A stretch of DNA of 64,000 nt from assembly GCA_963833965.1 (NCBI GenBank), contig CAWHZZ010000003.1:248001-312000 (forward strand). The letters run 5' to 3'. The translations under genes were made by a program, and so were the position numbers. Origin of the DNA: CAJCIW01 sp963833965. GTDB taxonomy: Bacteria > Chlamydiota > Chlamydiia > Chlamydiales > Rhabdochlamydiaceae. Position 1 is the first letter of the stretch; each line of letters opens with the position of its first letter. Of the stretch, positions 29,736 through 37,557 are shown piece by piece. Under the pieces are notes generated by a model, which had not been told where the DNA came from, searched no databases, and saw only the letters and a list, made by a program, of their open reading frames with translations.

Positions 29736-31384
29736 AGCCTGAACCAAACTTCTAGGACTAAAAGGCCCCAGAGCTCTTGAAAGAAAAGGTGAGGGTGCCG
29801 AGTAAAGTTTTTCATTTGCTCCGATAGCCAGCGAGGGGAGAATAGCCCTGCTTCGACGAGAACGCTTTTAGAGAGTTTTTCCATTAATTTCTTGGTTGTA
29901 ATGCCGAGTGTCCAAGGCGGCAGCGGCGCGACGCGGGAATTTGTTCGCGTGAAGACCCGATCATAGCTGAAGCGCGTCGAATGATCTGGGATCGAGGCGA
30001 ATACTTCGACCACTTCCTTGTCGAGATAAGGAGTTTTTTTGACGATGCCGAAATGGCTGCAGAAGCGTTCCTGGGGGAGTAGGATGGACGGTGGCAGTTT
30101 GATCTTATGGTAGAGGTACAAAAGAGAACTCATCGTCGGACCAAGCCGCTCTAATGCGGGAAAGCGATGTAGAAAAATCTCATCATCGACTGGATTTAAG
30201 AGTTGGGAGTGCAAGTCATAGAATTCCTTTTTGTCGAATAGCGCCGTTTGCTGCAAAAAGGCCAAATGCCATGGATGGGTGTGGATGGAGCGCAGCATCT
30301 CATAGGCAAAGCGGGGATGAAAACGGTAGAAGAAGGGGATGAGCAGCTTTTCTTTAAGCCATTTTTCTAAGGCAGAGAGCGGCTTGAAGAGAAAAATGCG
30401 GGGAGGATAAATCTCCTGGGCCAAATGAGGGAGCGACCCTGTCGAAAAAAATAGCTCCGTCTGACCTTGCCCTTGGAGTTGTTTGCAGATTTGCCAAAAG
30501 TTGGGAAGTGAAATATCGGCGACAGGCTCATCCAGATGCCAAATCATCGAAAAGAGATCGTCCAAAACGTTCTGGGCGGAAAGCGGCACGTCGTCAGAGA
30601 GGAAGCGAAGGGGGATTCCCGCCTCCCTTTGCAAAGTGGCTTTTTCCTCTTTCGATTGTACAAAACAAAGCGGTTCGGTTGTCGAGGAGTTTCTTCTCCG
30701 AAAGGCTTTTTCCGCCGCTTTGGAAAGATCGTCCGGGCCAATTTCTGGCCTTTTGTGCATGAGGACGGAATTGTAAGACCAATAGGGGCGGATGAGGAGG
30801 TCCTTTTCTTTCGTCACTTTTAAAAAATGGCCCGGCTGCAACTTAAAGACGTTCTGAATTGGACTTTTTTCCTGAGGAATATAGCCAAAGGAAATATAAA
30901 AAGAGAGCGCCTCGAGGTCGGGCGTCTGGGAAATCAAACCGGATAAAAGAAGGTTTTTTAAGGAGTTGGCAAAGAGGAACAAGTTGTTCTTCAAACTCCA
31001 GTAAAGCCCTTTTTCTCCGAGCCGGTCTCGAATCAATAATAATTCCTGTTTTTTTTCATCGTAAATGGCCAGGGCGAAATTCCCGTTCAGAAGGGCAAAG
31101 GACTCTTCTTGATGGATCTTGTAAAGAGATGCGATCGATTCTTCGACGCTTCCGTGGGGCAAAGCGGGATCGTGTTGAAGGATCTCGCGGTTGATCTCCT
31201 CGGTATTTACGATGAGGCCGTCGAGCAGAACGACAAATCCTGAGGTCGACTTTAGGGCGGCCCCTCTGCCCATCTCGAAGCGCCCATCTTGCCGGACCTG
31301 GGAAACAAAAGGAGAATGCATCAGCATTCTCCTTGTGGCGGACACTTCCGGGATTTCGTCAGGGTACACAGCCCCAGCAATCAT
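29690..31384 (-). CDS. asparagine synthetase-like protein, catalytic motifs lost
   Basis: 564 residues with the two-domain layout of class II asparagine synthetase (AsnB). The N-terminal Ntn-glutaminase-like domain shows LLNGNFALAIYDEKKQELLL, RDRLGEKGLYW, and FYISFGYIPQEKSPIQNVFK. The C-terminal synthetase-like domain shows DEPVADISLPNFWQICKQL. Residue 2 is Ile, not the nucleophilic Cys, and the start is fixed because the upstream gene ends seven bases before it. The PP-loop SGGxDS is replaced by sequence around CFVQSKEEK, and the late SGxGxDE loop by FFSTGSLPHL. It cannot use the standard chemistry. It follows ruvB and the SpoIID gene in one operon-like run. Confidence 0.82.
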   Translation of the reverse strand: MIAGAVYPDEIPEVSATRRMLMHSPFVSQVRQDGRFEMGRGAALKSTSGFVVLLDGLIVNTEEINREILQHDPALPHGSVEESIASLYKIHQEESFALLNGNFALAIYDEKKQELLLIRDRLGEKGLYWSLKNNLFLFANSLKNLLLSGLISQTPDLEALSFYISFGYIPQEKSPIQNVFKLQPGHFLKVTKEKDLLIRPYWSYNSVLMHKRPEIGPDDLSKAAEKAFRRRNSSTTEPLCFVQSKEEKATLQREAGIPLRFLSDDVPLSAQNVLDDLFSMIWHLDEPVADISLPNFWQICKQLQGQGQTELFFSTGSLPHLAQEIYPPRIFLFKPLSALEKWLKEKLLIPFFYRFHPRFAYEMLRSIHTHPWHLAFLQQTALFDKKEFYDLHSQLLNPVDDEIFLHRFPALERLGPTMSSLLYLYHKIKLPPSILLPQERFCSHFGIVKKTPYLDKEVVEVFASIPDHSTRFSYDRVFTRTNSRVAPLPPWTLGITTKKLMEKLSKSVLVEAGLFSPRWLSEQMKNFTRHPHLFFQELWGLLVLEVWFRLYIEGNIAEASEQFK

Positions 31385-31391
31385 AATTTAT

Positions 31392-32573
31392 TCATTCGAG
31401 GTTTTTAACTATGTTCGCTCCCGCATCAAAAGAAGAGACATTTTCCAGTTTTGTCTGTGGGAAAAAGGTCGCGAGGATCTTGGGAGCTTTTTCCCCAATG
31501 TCTGCCATCGCCGTTGCGCTGAACAAGCAAAGGCCGACGCCATTTCCCTCGCCAAAGCCTTTGAAAATGATCTGCTCGCCATTCGAAACGACGGTGAAAT
31601 CATTGCTTTTGAGGCGCACGGCGCCTAGGGCAGACTGAAGCTTAGCGAAATCAAACTGCTGCTGTCCGGCATTGATGCGTGCCCCGTACACTTTTTTCGA
31701 TTTTTCATCTTGATAAACTTCAAACTCGCTCACTCGGGCGGCCCCCAGAGCTTTGGCGAGGTCTTTTTTGGAAATCGTAAAGGTCCAGCCATGTTTATCG
31801 CGGTCGTGGGCAGCAAATGGAGCTTCGACGCCATGCGGCACTGTCACTTCTTTCCGAAAAATTGTCGTGTAGTCTGCTGTTCTTCCCGCGCTGTCTTTTG
31901 TCCATGTTGTCGGGAAATAAGCTCCTTTGTAGCGAAGCACCATGTGGCGTGTGCTGCTGATGGCTCTTTCGACTGCTAAATTTTGCATAGAGGCCGCGTA
32001 CCCTTGATAACCGACTTCGCTCGCATCGACATGCCAGTAGAGATCAGATTTGCGGGTGGCGAGATAATACGCGTTTGTCCTCGCTGCGATCGCGACAGCG
32101 TCCATCACCTCTTCCTCTAACGCAAAAGCGCATTGGGAGGGCATGACAGCTTTCAGATAGCGTTCGATATCGACCTCGTTGACGACGAATAATTTCCCCT
32201 TGATGTCATAGATTTCGACGCATCCCCTGAATTCGATCCCGTTGACGAGAATCGTGGTCTGCGAATCGGCGGGAACAATCCGGATTTGAAATGTGCCGGG
32301 AAATAGCTGGCCCCATTTCAGGCCATTGTGAGCGGTCGTCACCCAATTCTTGGTCGAAGTGGATTCCTGGGAGATGAGGTGTTCATTCGAGGGATGGTAA
32401 ATGAAATGGCGCCCCTTCGCTTCGAGGAGGATCTTGTCTTTTTGTTTTTCGATCAACACCTTGATCGTTGCCGGTTTGTTTGTTTGAGAGAAATCGGTGG
32501 GAATTTCCAGGCCGGCGGACAGAAGCGGCGCGGACAGGATACTGCATCCAATTAAAAAGGCTCTGAATCTCAT
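31392..32573 (-). CDS. spoIID: SpoIID/LytB-domain protein
   Basis: 393 residues with an N-terminal signal peptide (about residues 1-20), so exported to the periplasm. The SpoIID domain is visible: VNEVDIERYLKAVMPSQ, DAVAIAARTNAYYLATRK (about residues 163-180), the catalytic-type stretch TWTKDSAGRTADYTTIF and the C-terminal GFGEGNGVGLCLFSATAMA. In Bacillus SpoIID is a peptidoglycan lytic transglycosylase. Chlamydial homologues have been linked to septal peptidoglycan remodelling during division (published for Waddlia and Chlamydia; from memory). Its start overlaps the ruvB stop by 4 bp (ATGA). Confidence 0.88.
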   Translation of the reverse strand: MRFRAFLIGCSILSAPLLSAGLEIPTDFSQTNKPATIKVLIEKQKDKILLEAKGRHFIYHPSNEHLISQESTSTKNWVTTAHNGLKWGQLFPGTFQIRIVPADSQTTILVNGIEFRGCVEIYDIKGKLFVVNEVDIERYLKAVMPSQCAFALEEEVMDAVAIAARTNAYYLATRKSDLYWHVDASEVGYQGYAASMQNLAVERAISSTRHMVLRYKGAYFPTTWTKDSAGRTADYTTIFRKEVTVPHGVEAPFAAHDRDKHGWTFTISKKDLAKALGAARVSEFEVYQDEKSKKVYGARINAGQQQFDFAKLQSALGAVRLKSNDFTVVSNGEQIIFKGFGEGNGVGLCLFSATAMADIGEKAPKILATFFPQTKLENVSSFDAGANIVKNLE

Positions 32574-33607
32574 AGTTCATCTCCAGAAAACAGTGTTTTA
32601 AATTTTGAAGGGGTTGGAAGCCCCAAATGTTTATAAGTTTGTATGGTGGCTTCGCGGCCGCGCGGAGTGCGCTTCAAGAAGCCCTGCATGATCAAATAGG
32701 GCTCATACACTTCTTCCAGTGTGTGCGCTTCTTCCGACAAAGCGGCGGACAAAGTATTGATCCCGACCGGGCCTCCGCCATAATGATCGATGATGAGTTT
32801 GAGGATTTTTTTGTCCATTTCGTCTAGGCCGCGATGATCGATTTCGAGCATATCGAGGGCCATCTGGGCGGTTTGGCGGTCGATTTTCGGGTGTTTTTTG
32901 ATTTGGATAAAATCGCGGGACCAACGGAGAAGATTGTTAGCGATCCGCGGGGTGCCCCGAGCGCGCTCGGCGATGGCCAAGGCGCCTTCTTTATCGAGGG
33001 TGACTCCAAGGAGCTTTCCGGAGCGAAGCAGAATTTTTTCCAAAAAATCGGGAGAATAATAATCGAGCCTTAAGCTTAAGGCAAAGCGAGAGCGCATCGG
33101 CCCGCTCAAGAGGCCGGCCCGCGTCGTCGCCCCGACGAGAGTGAATGGATTCAGCTTGACTTGAACATTGCGGGCAGCAGGACCGGAATCGATCAATAAG
33201 TCTAAAGAGAAATCCTCCATTGCCGGGTAGAGATATTCTTCGACCGCCCTGTTCAAGCGGTGGATCTCGTCGATGAAAAGGACATCGCCCTCTTTTAAAT
33301 TCGTCAGAATACCGGCGAGATCGCCCGGTTTTTCGATGACAGGACCCGAAGTGACGGCGAGGTGGGTCCCCATCGTCTTGGCGATGATATTGGCCAGCGT
33401 CGTTTTGCCAAGGCCTGGCGGCCCATGGAAAAGGCAGTGGCCAAGCGCCTCTTTGCGCTGCTTGGCTGCCTGCATGAACACCTCGAGCCTTTCACGAATG
33501 TTATCCTGGCCGATGAAATCCGTGAGCGTTTGCGGCCGAAGAGGAACCTCGAACGGCGCGTCCTCTTTTGTCCACGAAGACTGGATGAAAGGTTCAGGCA
33601 TACTCAT
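32570..33607 (-). CDS. ruvB: Holliday junction branch-migration helicase
   Basis: Hexameric AAA+ motor of the RuvABC resolvasome. The start is placed at ATG 33607 (MSMPEPFIQSSW). An ATG eight codons further upstream would take codons from a foldback repeat arm and is less likely. Walker A is GPPGLGKTTLA, Walker B LFIDEIHRLN, sensor GATTRAGLLSGPMRSRF, and the C-terminal winged-helix block GGGPVGINTLSAAL. The 345 residues are normal. It is divergent from dcd; the same neighbourhood exists in Chlamydia (CT039-CT040, from memory). Confidence 0.96.
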   Translation of the reverse strand: MSMPEPFIQSSWTKEDAPFEVPLRPQTLTDFIGQDNIRERLEVFMQAAKQRKEALGHCLFHGPPGLGKTTLANIIAKTMGTHLAVTSGPVIEKPGDLAGILTNLKEGDVLFIDEIHRLNRAVEEYLYPAMEDFSLDLLIDSGPAARNVQVKLNPFTLVGATTRAGLLSGPMRSRFALSLRLDYYSPDFLEKILLRSGKLLGVTLDKEGALAIAERARGTPRIANNLLRWSRDFIQIKKHPKIDRQTAQMALDMLEIDHRGLDEMDKKILKLIIDHYGGGPVGINTLSAALSEEAHTLEEVYEPYLIMQGFLKRTPRGREATIQTYKHLGLPTPSKFKTLFSGDEL

Positions 33608-33616
33608 TTTCTCTGC

Positions 33617-33795
33617 TATGAGACTGACCAAAAATTCAGGCTTCGTCGCTTTTTGGGATTATTTTGGCCAATTTTCGATCCAAATTTGGGGGTCCATATG
33701 CGCGAGGCTGATATGGACCCCCAAATTTGGATCGAAAATCGGCTCAAAAGAACCCGAAAACCGACAGAAGCTGAGTTTTTGGCCAGTCTCTTATT
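33617..33795. repeat. long foldback element in the ruvB/dcd divergent gap
   Basis: The inner arms are perfect over 29 bp (33671-33699 and 33711-33739; they start ATTTTCGATCCAAATTTGGG), with an 11-base loop. Outer arms continue imperfectly: TATGAGACTGACCAAAAATT at the left end pairs with the region ending TTTTTGGCCAGTCTCTTA. The whole element is about 178 bp with TA at both borders. It separates the start of ruvB from dcd, so the promoters of both genes must lie in or at the edges of it. Confidence 0.9.
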
Positions 33796-33873
33796 AAAAA
33801 CTCTAGCAAGAAATGGATTTCACGCGCTATATGTATATGCTTCAAACACGTTTTTTACACTTCAAGGATAACT

Positions 33874-34440
33874 ATGAGTTTGCAGTCCGACCGATGGATC
33901 CGCGAAATGGCTCAAAATCATGGAATGATCGAGCCGTTTGTCGATACACAAGTCCGCTTTGTCAATGAGAAAAAAGTCATCAGTTACGGTCTGTCCAGTT
34001 ATGGATATGATCTGCGCGTGGCAAGAGAATTTAAAGTCTTCACCAATTTGTACAATTCCCTTGTCGACCCCAAGAATTTTAGTGAAAAGGCATTCGTTCA
34101 CCTGGAAGCGGACGAATGCGTCATTCCCCCTAATTCCTTTGCTCTTGCCAGGAGCGTCGAGTACTTCCGCATTCCGCGGGATGTTCTGACCATCTGTCTT
34201 GGCAAATCCACCTATGCCCGCTGCGGCATTATCGTCAATGTGACCCCTTTTGAGCCTGAGTGGGAAGGGTACGTCACGTTGGAGATTTCCAATACCACGC
34301 CCTTGCCCGCGAAAGTGTATGCCGATGAGGGGCTTGCCCAGGTACTTTTCTATAAAGGCGCCGAGGCTTGCGAGACATCGTACGCTGACCGAAAGGGAAA
34401 ATACATGAAGCAAACGCGGATCACCCTGCCGGTCCCATAA
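33874..34440 (+). CDS. dcd: dCTP deaminase
   Basis: Trimeric enzyme converting dCTP to dUTP, feeding thymidylate synthesis. The 188 residues are close to the usual 193. Signatures: LSSYGYDLRVAREFKVF (residues 40-56), the nucleotide-binding loop LGKSTYARCGI, the catalytic block FEPEWEGYVTLEISNTTPLP carrying the conserved Glu, and the C-terminal YADRKGKYM that closes over the substrate. Apparently intact. Upstream lies a long foldback element, and a second one follows the stop. Confidence 0.95.
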   Translation: MSLQSDRWIREMAQNHGMIEPFVDTQVRFVNEKKVISYGLSSYGYDLRVAREFKVFTNLYNSLVDPKNFSEKAFVHLEADECVIPPNSFALARSVEYFRIPRDVLTICLGKSTYARCGIIVNVTPFEPEWEGYVTLEISNTTPLPAKVYADEGLAQVLFYKGAEACETSYADRKGKYMKQTRITLPVP

Positions 34441-34445
34441 TCGTT

Positions 34446-34609
34446 TAGAGGCTGTCTGCGATTTTCGTTATTTTGATTTTTGATGGATTTTGCTTTAGGC
34501 TTTTCTTCGATCCCGAAGGACATAGTTAATTAACTAGACCAAGGGATCGAAGAAAAGCCTAAAGAAAGAGGCGCAAAAAGCAATGTAACAGAAATCGCAG
34601 ACAGACTCT
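34446..34609. repeat. foldback element, full copy of the lgt-upstream repeat
   Basis: Outer arms AGAGGCTGTCTGCGATTTTC (34446 onward) and TAACAGAAATCGCAGACAGA (34586 onward) pair imperfectly. Inner arms of 22 bp are perfect: CTTTAGGCTTTTCTTCGATC and two more bases (34493-34514), and 34543-34564. TA lies at both outer borders. It shares its left end and the GGCGCAAAAAGCAATG motif with 1008-1093. It may also terminate dcd. Confidence 0.88.
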
Positions 34610-34672
34610 TAGCGCCATTTACAAAAAAGCGAAAAACCCTTAAGTATCGGAAAAGAGGGTGCGTATAAGCTG

Positions 34673-34987
34673 ATGCGAGAAAACTATTGCTCAGAAAAGA
34701 GAGTGAAGACCATTATTGCCAAAAACTGGTGGGTAGTCATCTTCGTTTCCGTCTGCGGTCTGGTGTATTTTAATTGCGTCAGCAAAAAAAACGAAGTTCT
34801 CGCCACATTGGACGCGCGGCTGGAGACGTTGAATGCCGAAAAATCGACACTCCTGCAGGAAAAAGAAGACCTTCTCCTGCAAGTGAACAGCCAAAGCGAC
34901 CCCGCCTGGATTCAACTGACATTGATGAAAGGGCTCGGGCTTGTCCCTGAAGGACAGAAAAAAGTCTATTTCCATAATGAAGGTTAA
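34673..34987 (+). CDS. FtsB/DivIC-like membrane coiled-coil protein
   Basis: 104 residues: a short basic cytoplasmic N-terminus, one transmembrane helix (WWVVIFVSVCGLVYFNCV, about residues 19-36), a heptad-like region (about 40-72, NEVLATLDARLETLNAEKST) and a C-terminal block (MKGLGLVPEGQKKVYF). This is the layout of septum-formation proteins FtsB, FtsL and DivIC, where a conserved LGLV..GE patch follows the coiled coil. Sequence identity is too low to choose among them. It shares one base with the next gene's start (TAATG), so it is probably co-translated with the CNNM pair. Confidence 0.7.
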   Translation: MRENYCSEKRVKTIIAKNWWVVIFVSVCGLVYFNCVSKKNEVLATLDARLETLNAEKSTLLQEKEDLLLQVNSQSDPAWIQLTLMKGLGLVPEGQKKVYFHNEG

Positions 34988-36231
34988 TGATCTCTCTTCA
35001 AATCCTGCTCCTTCTCATCCTTCTTTTCTTTTCCGGCTTTCTCTCTTCTTCGGAGGTCGCCCTGTTCTCTCTTTCCTCGATGAAGGTCAAATCGTTTAAG
35101 TCTGATAAGGACAAACGCAAGCAGCTCGCCGCCCAATTGCTCGCGTCGCCAAGGGACCTTTTGGTGACGATCATCATGTTCAACATCGTGATCAACATTT
35201 TGGTTCAGAACGTCACCTCGAGCATTTTCGGCGATTTTTCAGGATGGGCCTTAAGCGTCGGAATCCCTCTGGGATTGACCGTCGTCTTTGGCGAGGTGAT
35301 CCCCAAGTCGATCGGCATGGCCCATAATGTCCAGATTTCTTATCGCGTCGCCCCCATTTTGAACGTCGTCCAACGCATCTTCCTGCCGATCAGGAAGCTG
35401 CTTAGCAGCGTGACGAGCTTCGTTTCCCGCATCTTATTTTTCTTTCTGAAACCTGAAGAAGAGATTTCTTATGAGGAATTGCAGCATGCCTTAAAAACGT
35501 CACGGCGCTTCGGGATACTGAACGAGGACGAGGCGGAGCTCGTTCGCGGCTTCTTATACCTACAAGACTCCCAGGTCAAAGAAGTGATGCGTCCGCGCGA
35601 AGAGGTGCTCTATTACGATCTCGACGAGCCGCTTTCGAAGCTTATCCATCTCTTCGTTGATCAAGAGTGCTCGAGAATTCCCGTTTGCCGCAAGAATATG
35701 GACAACGTGATCGGGATCATCACCAGCCAGATCTATTTCTTGAATAAAGAGAGTTTACAGGCCCCTATGGACCTGCTCCCTTTTTTGGCCAAGCCGTTTT
35801 TTATCCCTGAGGGGATCCTGGCCGAAAATCTTTTGCGTCAAATGTACGATAAGGAGCAATCGATTGCCCTCGTCGTCGACGAATACGGATCGATCTCAGG
35901 ATTGATCTCATTGGAGGACCTTGTCGAAACCGTCGTCGGCGAGATCGCCGATGCGAGGGACGAAAAGAGCCGCTACACGATGTCGGGGGAAGACGTGCTG
36001 ATCGCCAGCGGCAAAATGGAGCTATCGGAATTTGAAAAAATTTTCGGCGCCGTCTTGCCCAGCGAAAATAACATGGTGACGATCGGCGGCTGGCTCACGG
36101 AACTGATGGGGGATATCCCGAAGCCTGGAGCAAAGTACACTTCCCATGGGTTCCTCTTCCACGTTCTTGCCGCCGATCAAAAGCGGATTCGCCGTATTTA
36201 TATCCGCAGGCTTAAAGCCAGGGAGGAGTGA
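34987..36231 (+). CDS. CNNM/CBS-domain transporter-like protein, copy 1
   Basis: 414 residues in the order: DUF21 (CNNM) membrane domain with about three to four helices (residues 1-150), a CBS pair (about 195-320; VMRPREEVLYYDLDEPLSKL and LVVDEYGSISGLISLEDLVE) and a C-terminal CorC_HlyC domain (about 330-410). Family members (YtfL, CorC, CNNM) are linked to divalent-cation export and nucleotide sensing; many are annotated hemolysins. Twin to the following gene. In Chlamydia a similar twin lies close to the NifS and PP2C genes (CT256-CT259, from memory). Here they are separated from those genes by the poly-Thr pair. Confidence 0.88.
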   Translation: MISLQILLLLILLFFSGFLSSSEVALFSLSSMKVKSFKSDKDKRKQLAAQLLASPRDLLVTIIMFNIVINILVQNVTSSIFGDFSGWALSVGIPLGLTVVFGEVIPKSIGMAHNVQISYRVAPILNVVQRIFLPIRKLLSSVTSFVSRILFFFLKPEEEISYEELQHALKTSRRFGILNEDEAELVRGFLYLQDSQVKEVMRPREEVLYYDLDEPLSKLIHLFVDQECSRIPVCRKNMDNVIGIITSQIYFLNKESLQAPMDLLPFLAKPFFIPEGILAENLLRQMYDKEQSIALVVDEYGSISGLISLEDLVETVVGEIADARDEKSRYTMSGEDVLIASGKMELSEFEKIFGAVLPSENNMVTIGGWLTELMGDIPKPGAKYTSHGFLFHVLAADQKRIRRIYIRRLKAREE

Positions 36232-37475
36232 TGGACAGCTCCTGGAAATTTTATCTGTTTATGATCCTCGTCTGTCTAGCAGTACAAGGCTTTTTCGCTA
36301 TGGTGGAGATGGCCTGCGTTTCTTTCAACAAAGTGCGCCTCCAGTATTACGTCAGCAGACAAAACAAAAGAGCCCTTTGGCTGAGCTACCTGCTCCATCA
36401 CCCGGCCCTCTTATTTGGAACGACGCTGATCGGCGTCAACACAGCGCTTATCGTTGGATCGGAATGCGCGCGCCGCTTCTATGTGGCCCTTGGCTTTAGC
36501 CCAGACTGGGCGCCTCTCTCACAAATCTTTATCGTGTTGATCTTTGCCGAACTTGCGCCAATGTTTGCTGGAAGGCGCTACGCAGAGCACGTCGCCCTGC
36601 TGGGGATTCCCATCCTCTTCTTCTTTTCTGTGATTTTACGCCCCGTCATTTGGCTGCTCGATGTGATCTGCCGAGCGGTCAACCGCATGATCGGAAAGCC
36701 CGTAGCCGCCGGCATCTACCTCTCCCGCGAAGAGCTTCAGAATGTCATTGAGGAGAGAGAAGAGACCATCAGCACAGAGCCCGTCAAGCAGGAATTCAAT
36801 ACCGTCGTCGCTAATATATTTGCTTTAAAGAATAAGACCGCCAAAGATTTGATGCAGCCGATCACGCTCGTGCCCCTTGTTCCTTCCTTCTGTTCCGTCG
36901 GCGAGATGCGCGAGATCGTCAGGAACAAACACGTCTCTTTTTTGCCGATCTTCCACCGCACGCCGCAGAATATCGTCGCGATCGCCTATCCACGCGACCT
37001 TTTGCGTCTTTCTGCCAACAAGAGAATTAAAGACTCTTCTCGCCCCCCTTGGTTCATCACCGAAACGAGCTCGATTCTGCATATTCTCAAGCAATTCCGC
37101 CGCAACAACCAGAGCCTGGCCATCGTACTCAACGATAAAGGACTGGCGACAGGGGTTTTGACACTTGATGAGGTTGTCGATGAGATCTTCGGCCTGACAG
37201 ATGAGTGGATGTCCTATGAAGAGATTATCCCGCGCGCCTATCACGTCATCGTCGACCGCACCTTTCCCAGCGACATGCGGCTAAATGAGTTCAATAAGCA
37301 ATTCAACGTCTATTTATCGTATCAAGAAGCGGAAACTTTGAAAGAACTGATGGAGCTCGCGCTCGGCCACCCCCCCGCCAAGGGGGAGTCAGTCCGCATT
37401 GACCAGTTCGAGCTGACCGTCGAAGAGGCGACCCTTCTCGGCCCCACGACGATTTTAGTGCGGACCGTATTCTAA
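36231..37475 (+). CDS. CNNM/CBS-domain transporter-like protein, copy 2
   Basis: 414 residues from ATG 36231, preceded by GGGAGGAG; a GTG one codon upstream is the only alternative. It has the same architecture as the previous gene: DUF21 membrane domain (MILVCLAVQGFFAMVEMACV), CBS pair (TAKDLMQPITLVPLV; LAIVLNDKGLATGVLTLDEV) and CorC_HlyC tail. The two proteins are diverged paralogues of like length, sharing the layout but few long identities. The overlap TGATG suggests coupled translation and a 1:1 heteromer, which is inference. A 60-82 bp gap with an AACGCAA-type repeat follows. Confidence 0.88.
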   Translation: MDSSWKFYLFMILVCLAVQGFFAMVEMACVSFNKVRLQYYVSRQNKRALWLSYLLHHPALLFGTTLIGVNTALIVGSECARRFYVALGFSPDWAPLSQIFIVLIFAELAPMFAGRRYAEHVALLGIPILFFFSVILRPVIWLLDVICRAVNRMIGKPVAAGIYLSREELQNVIEEREETISTEPVKQEFNTVVANIFALKNKTAKDLMQPITLVPLVPSFCSVGEMREIVRNKHVSFLPIFHRTPQNIVAIAYPRDLLRLSANKRIKDSSRPPWFITETSSILHILKQFRRNNQSLAIVLNDKGLATGVLTLDEVVDEIFGLTDEWMSYEEIIPRAYHVIVDRTFPSDMRLNEFNKQFNVYLSYQEAETLKELMELALGHPPAKGESVRIDQFELTVEEATLLGPTTILVRTVF

Positions 37476-37478
37476 GAT

Positions 37479-37537
37479 TTAACGCATAGATTTTTATAAC
37501 TCATTTTTCTTCGGGTCGTGGCGTCCTTGCGTTAAAA
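37479..37537. repeat. AACGCAAAGACGCC repeat, copy 3 (reverse)
   Basis: GTCGTGGCGTCCTTGCGTTA (near 37518-37537) is the reverse complement of the core of copies 1 and 2 with one change. TTTAACGCA at 37479-37487 could pair with TGCGTTAAA at the other end. It lies between two convergent genes. Confidence 0.6.
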
Positions 37538-37557
37538 TCCGCCACTTCGCAAGAAGT

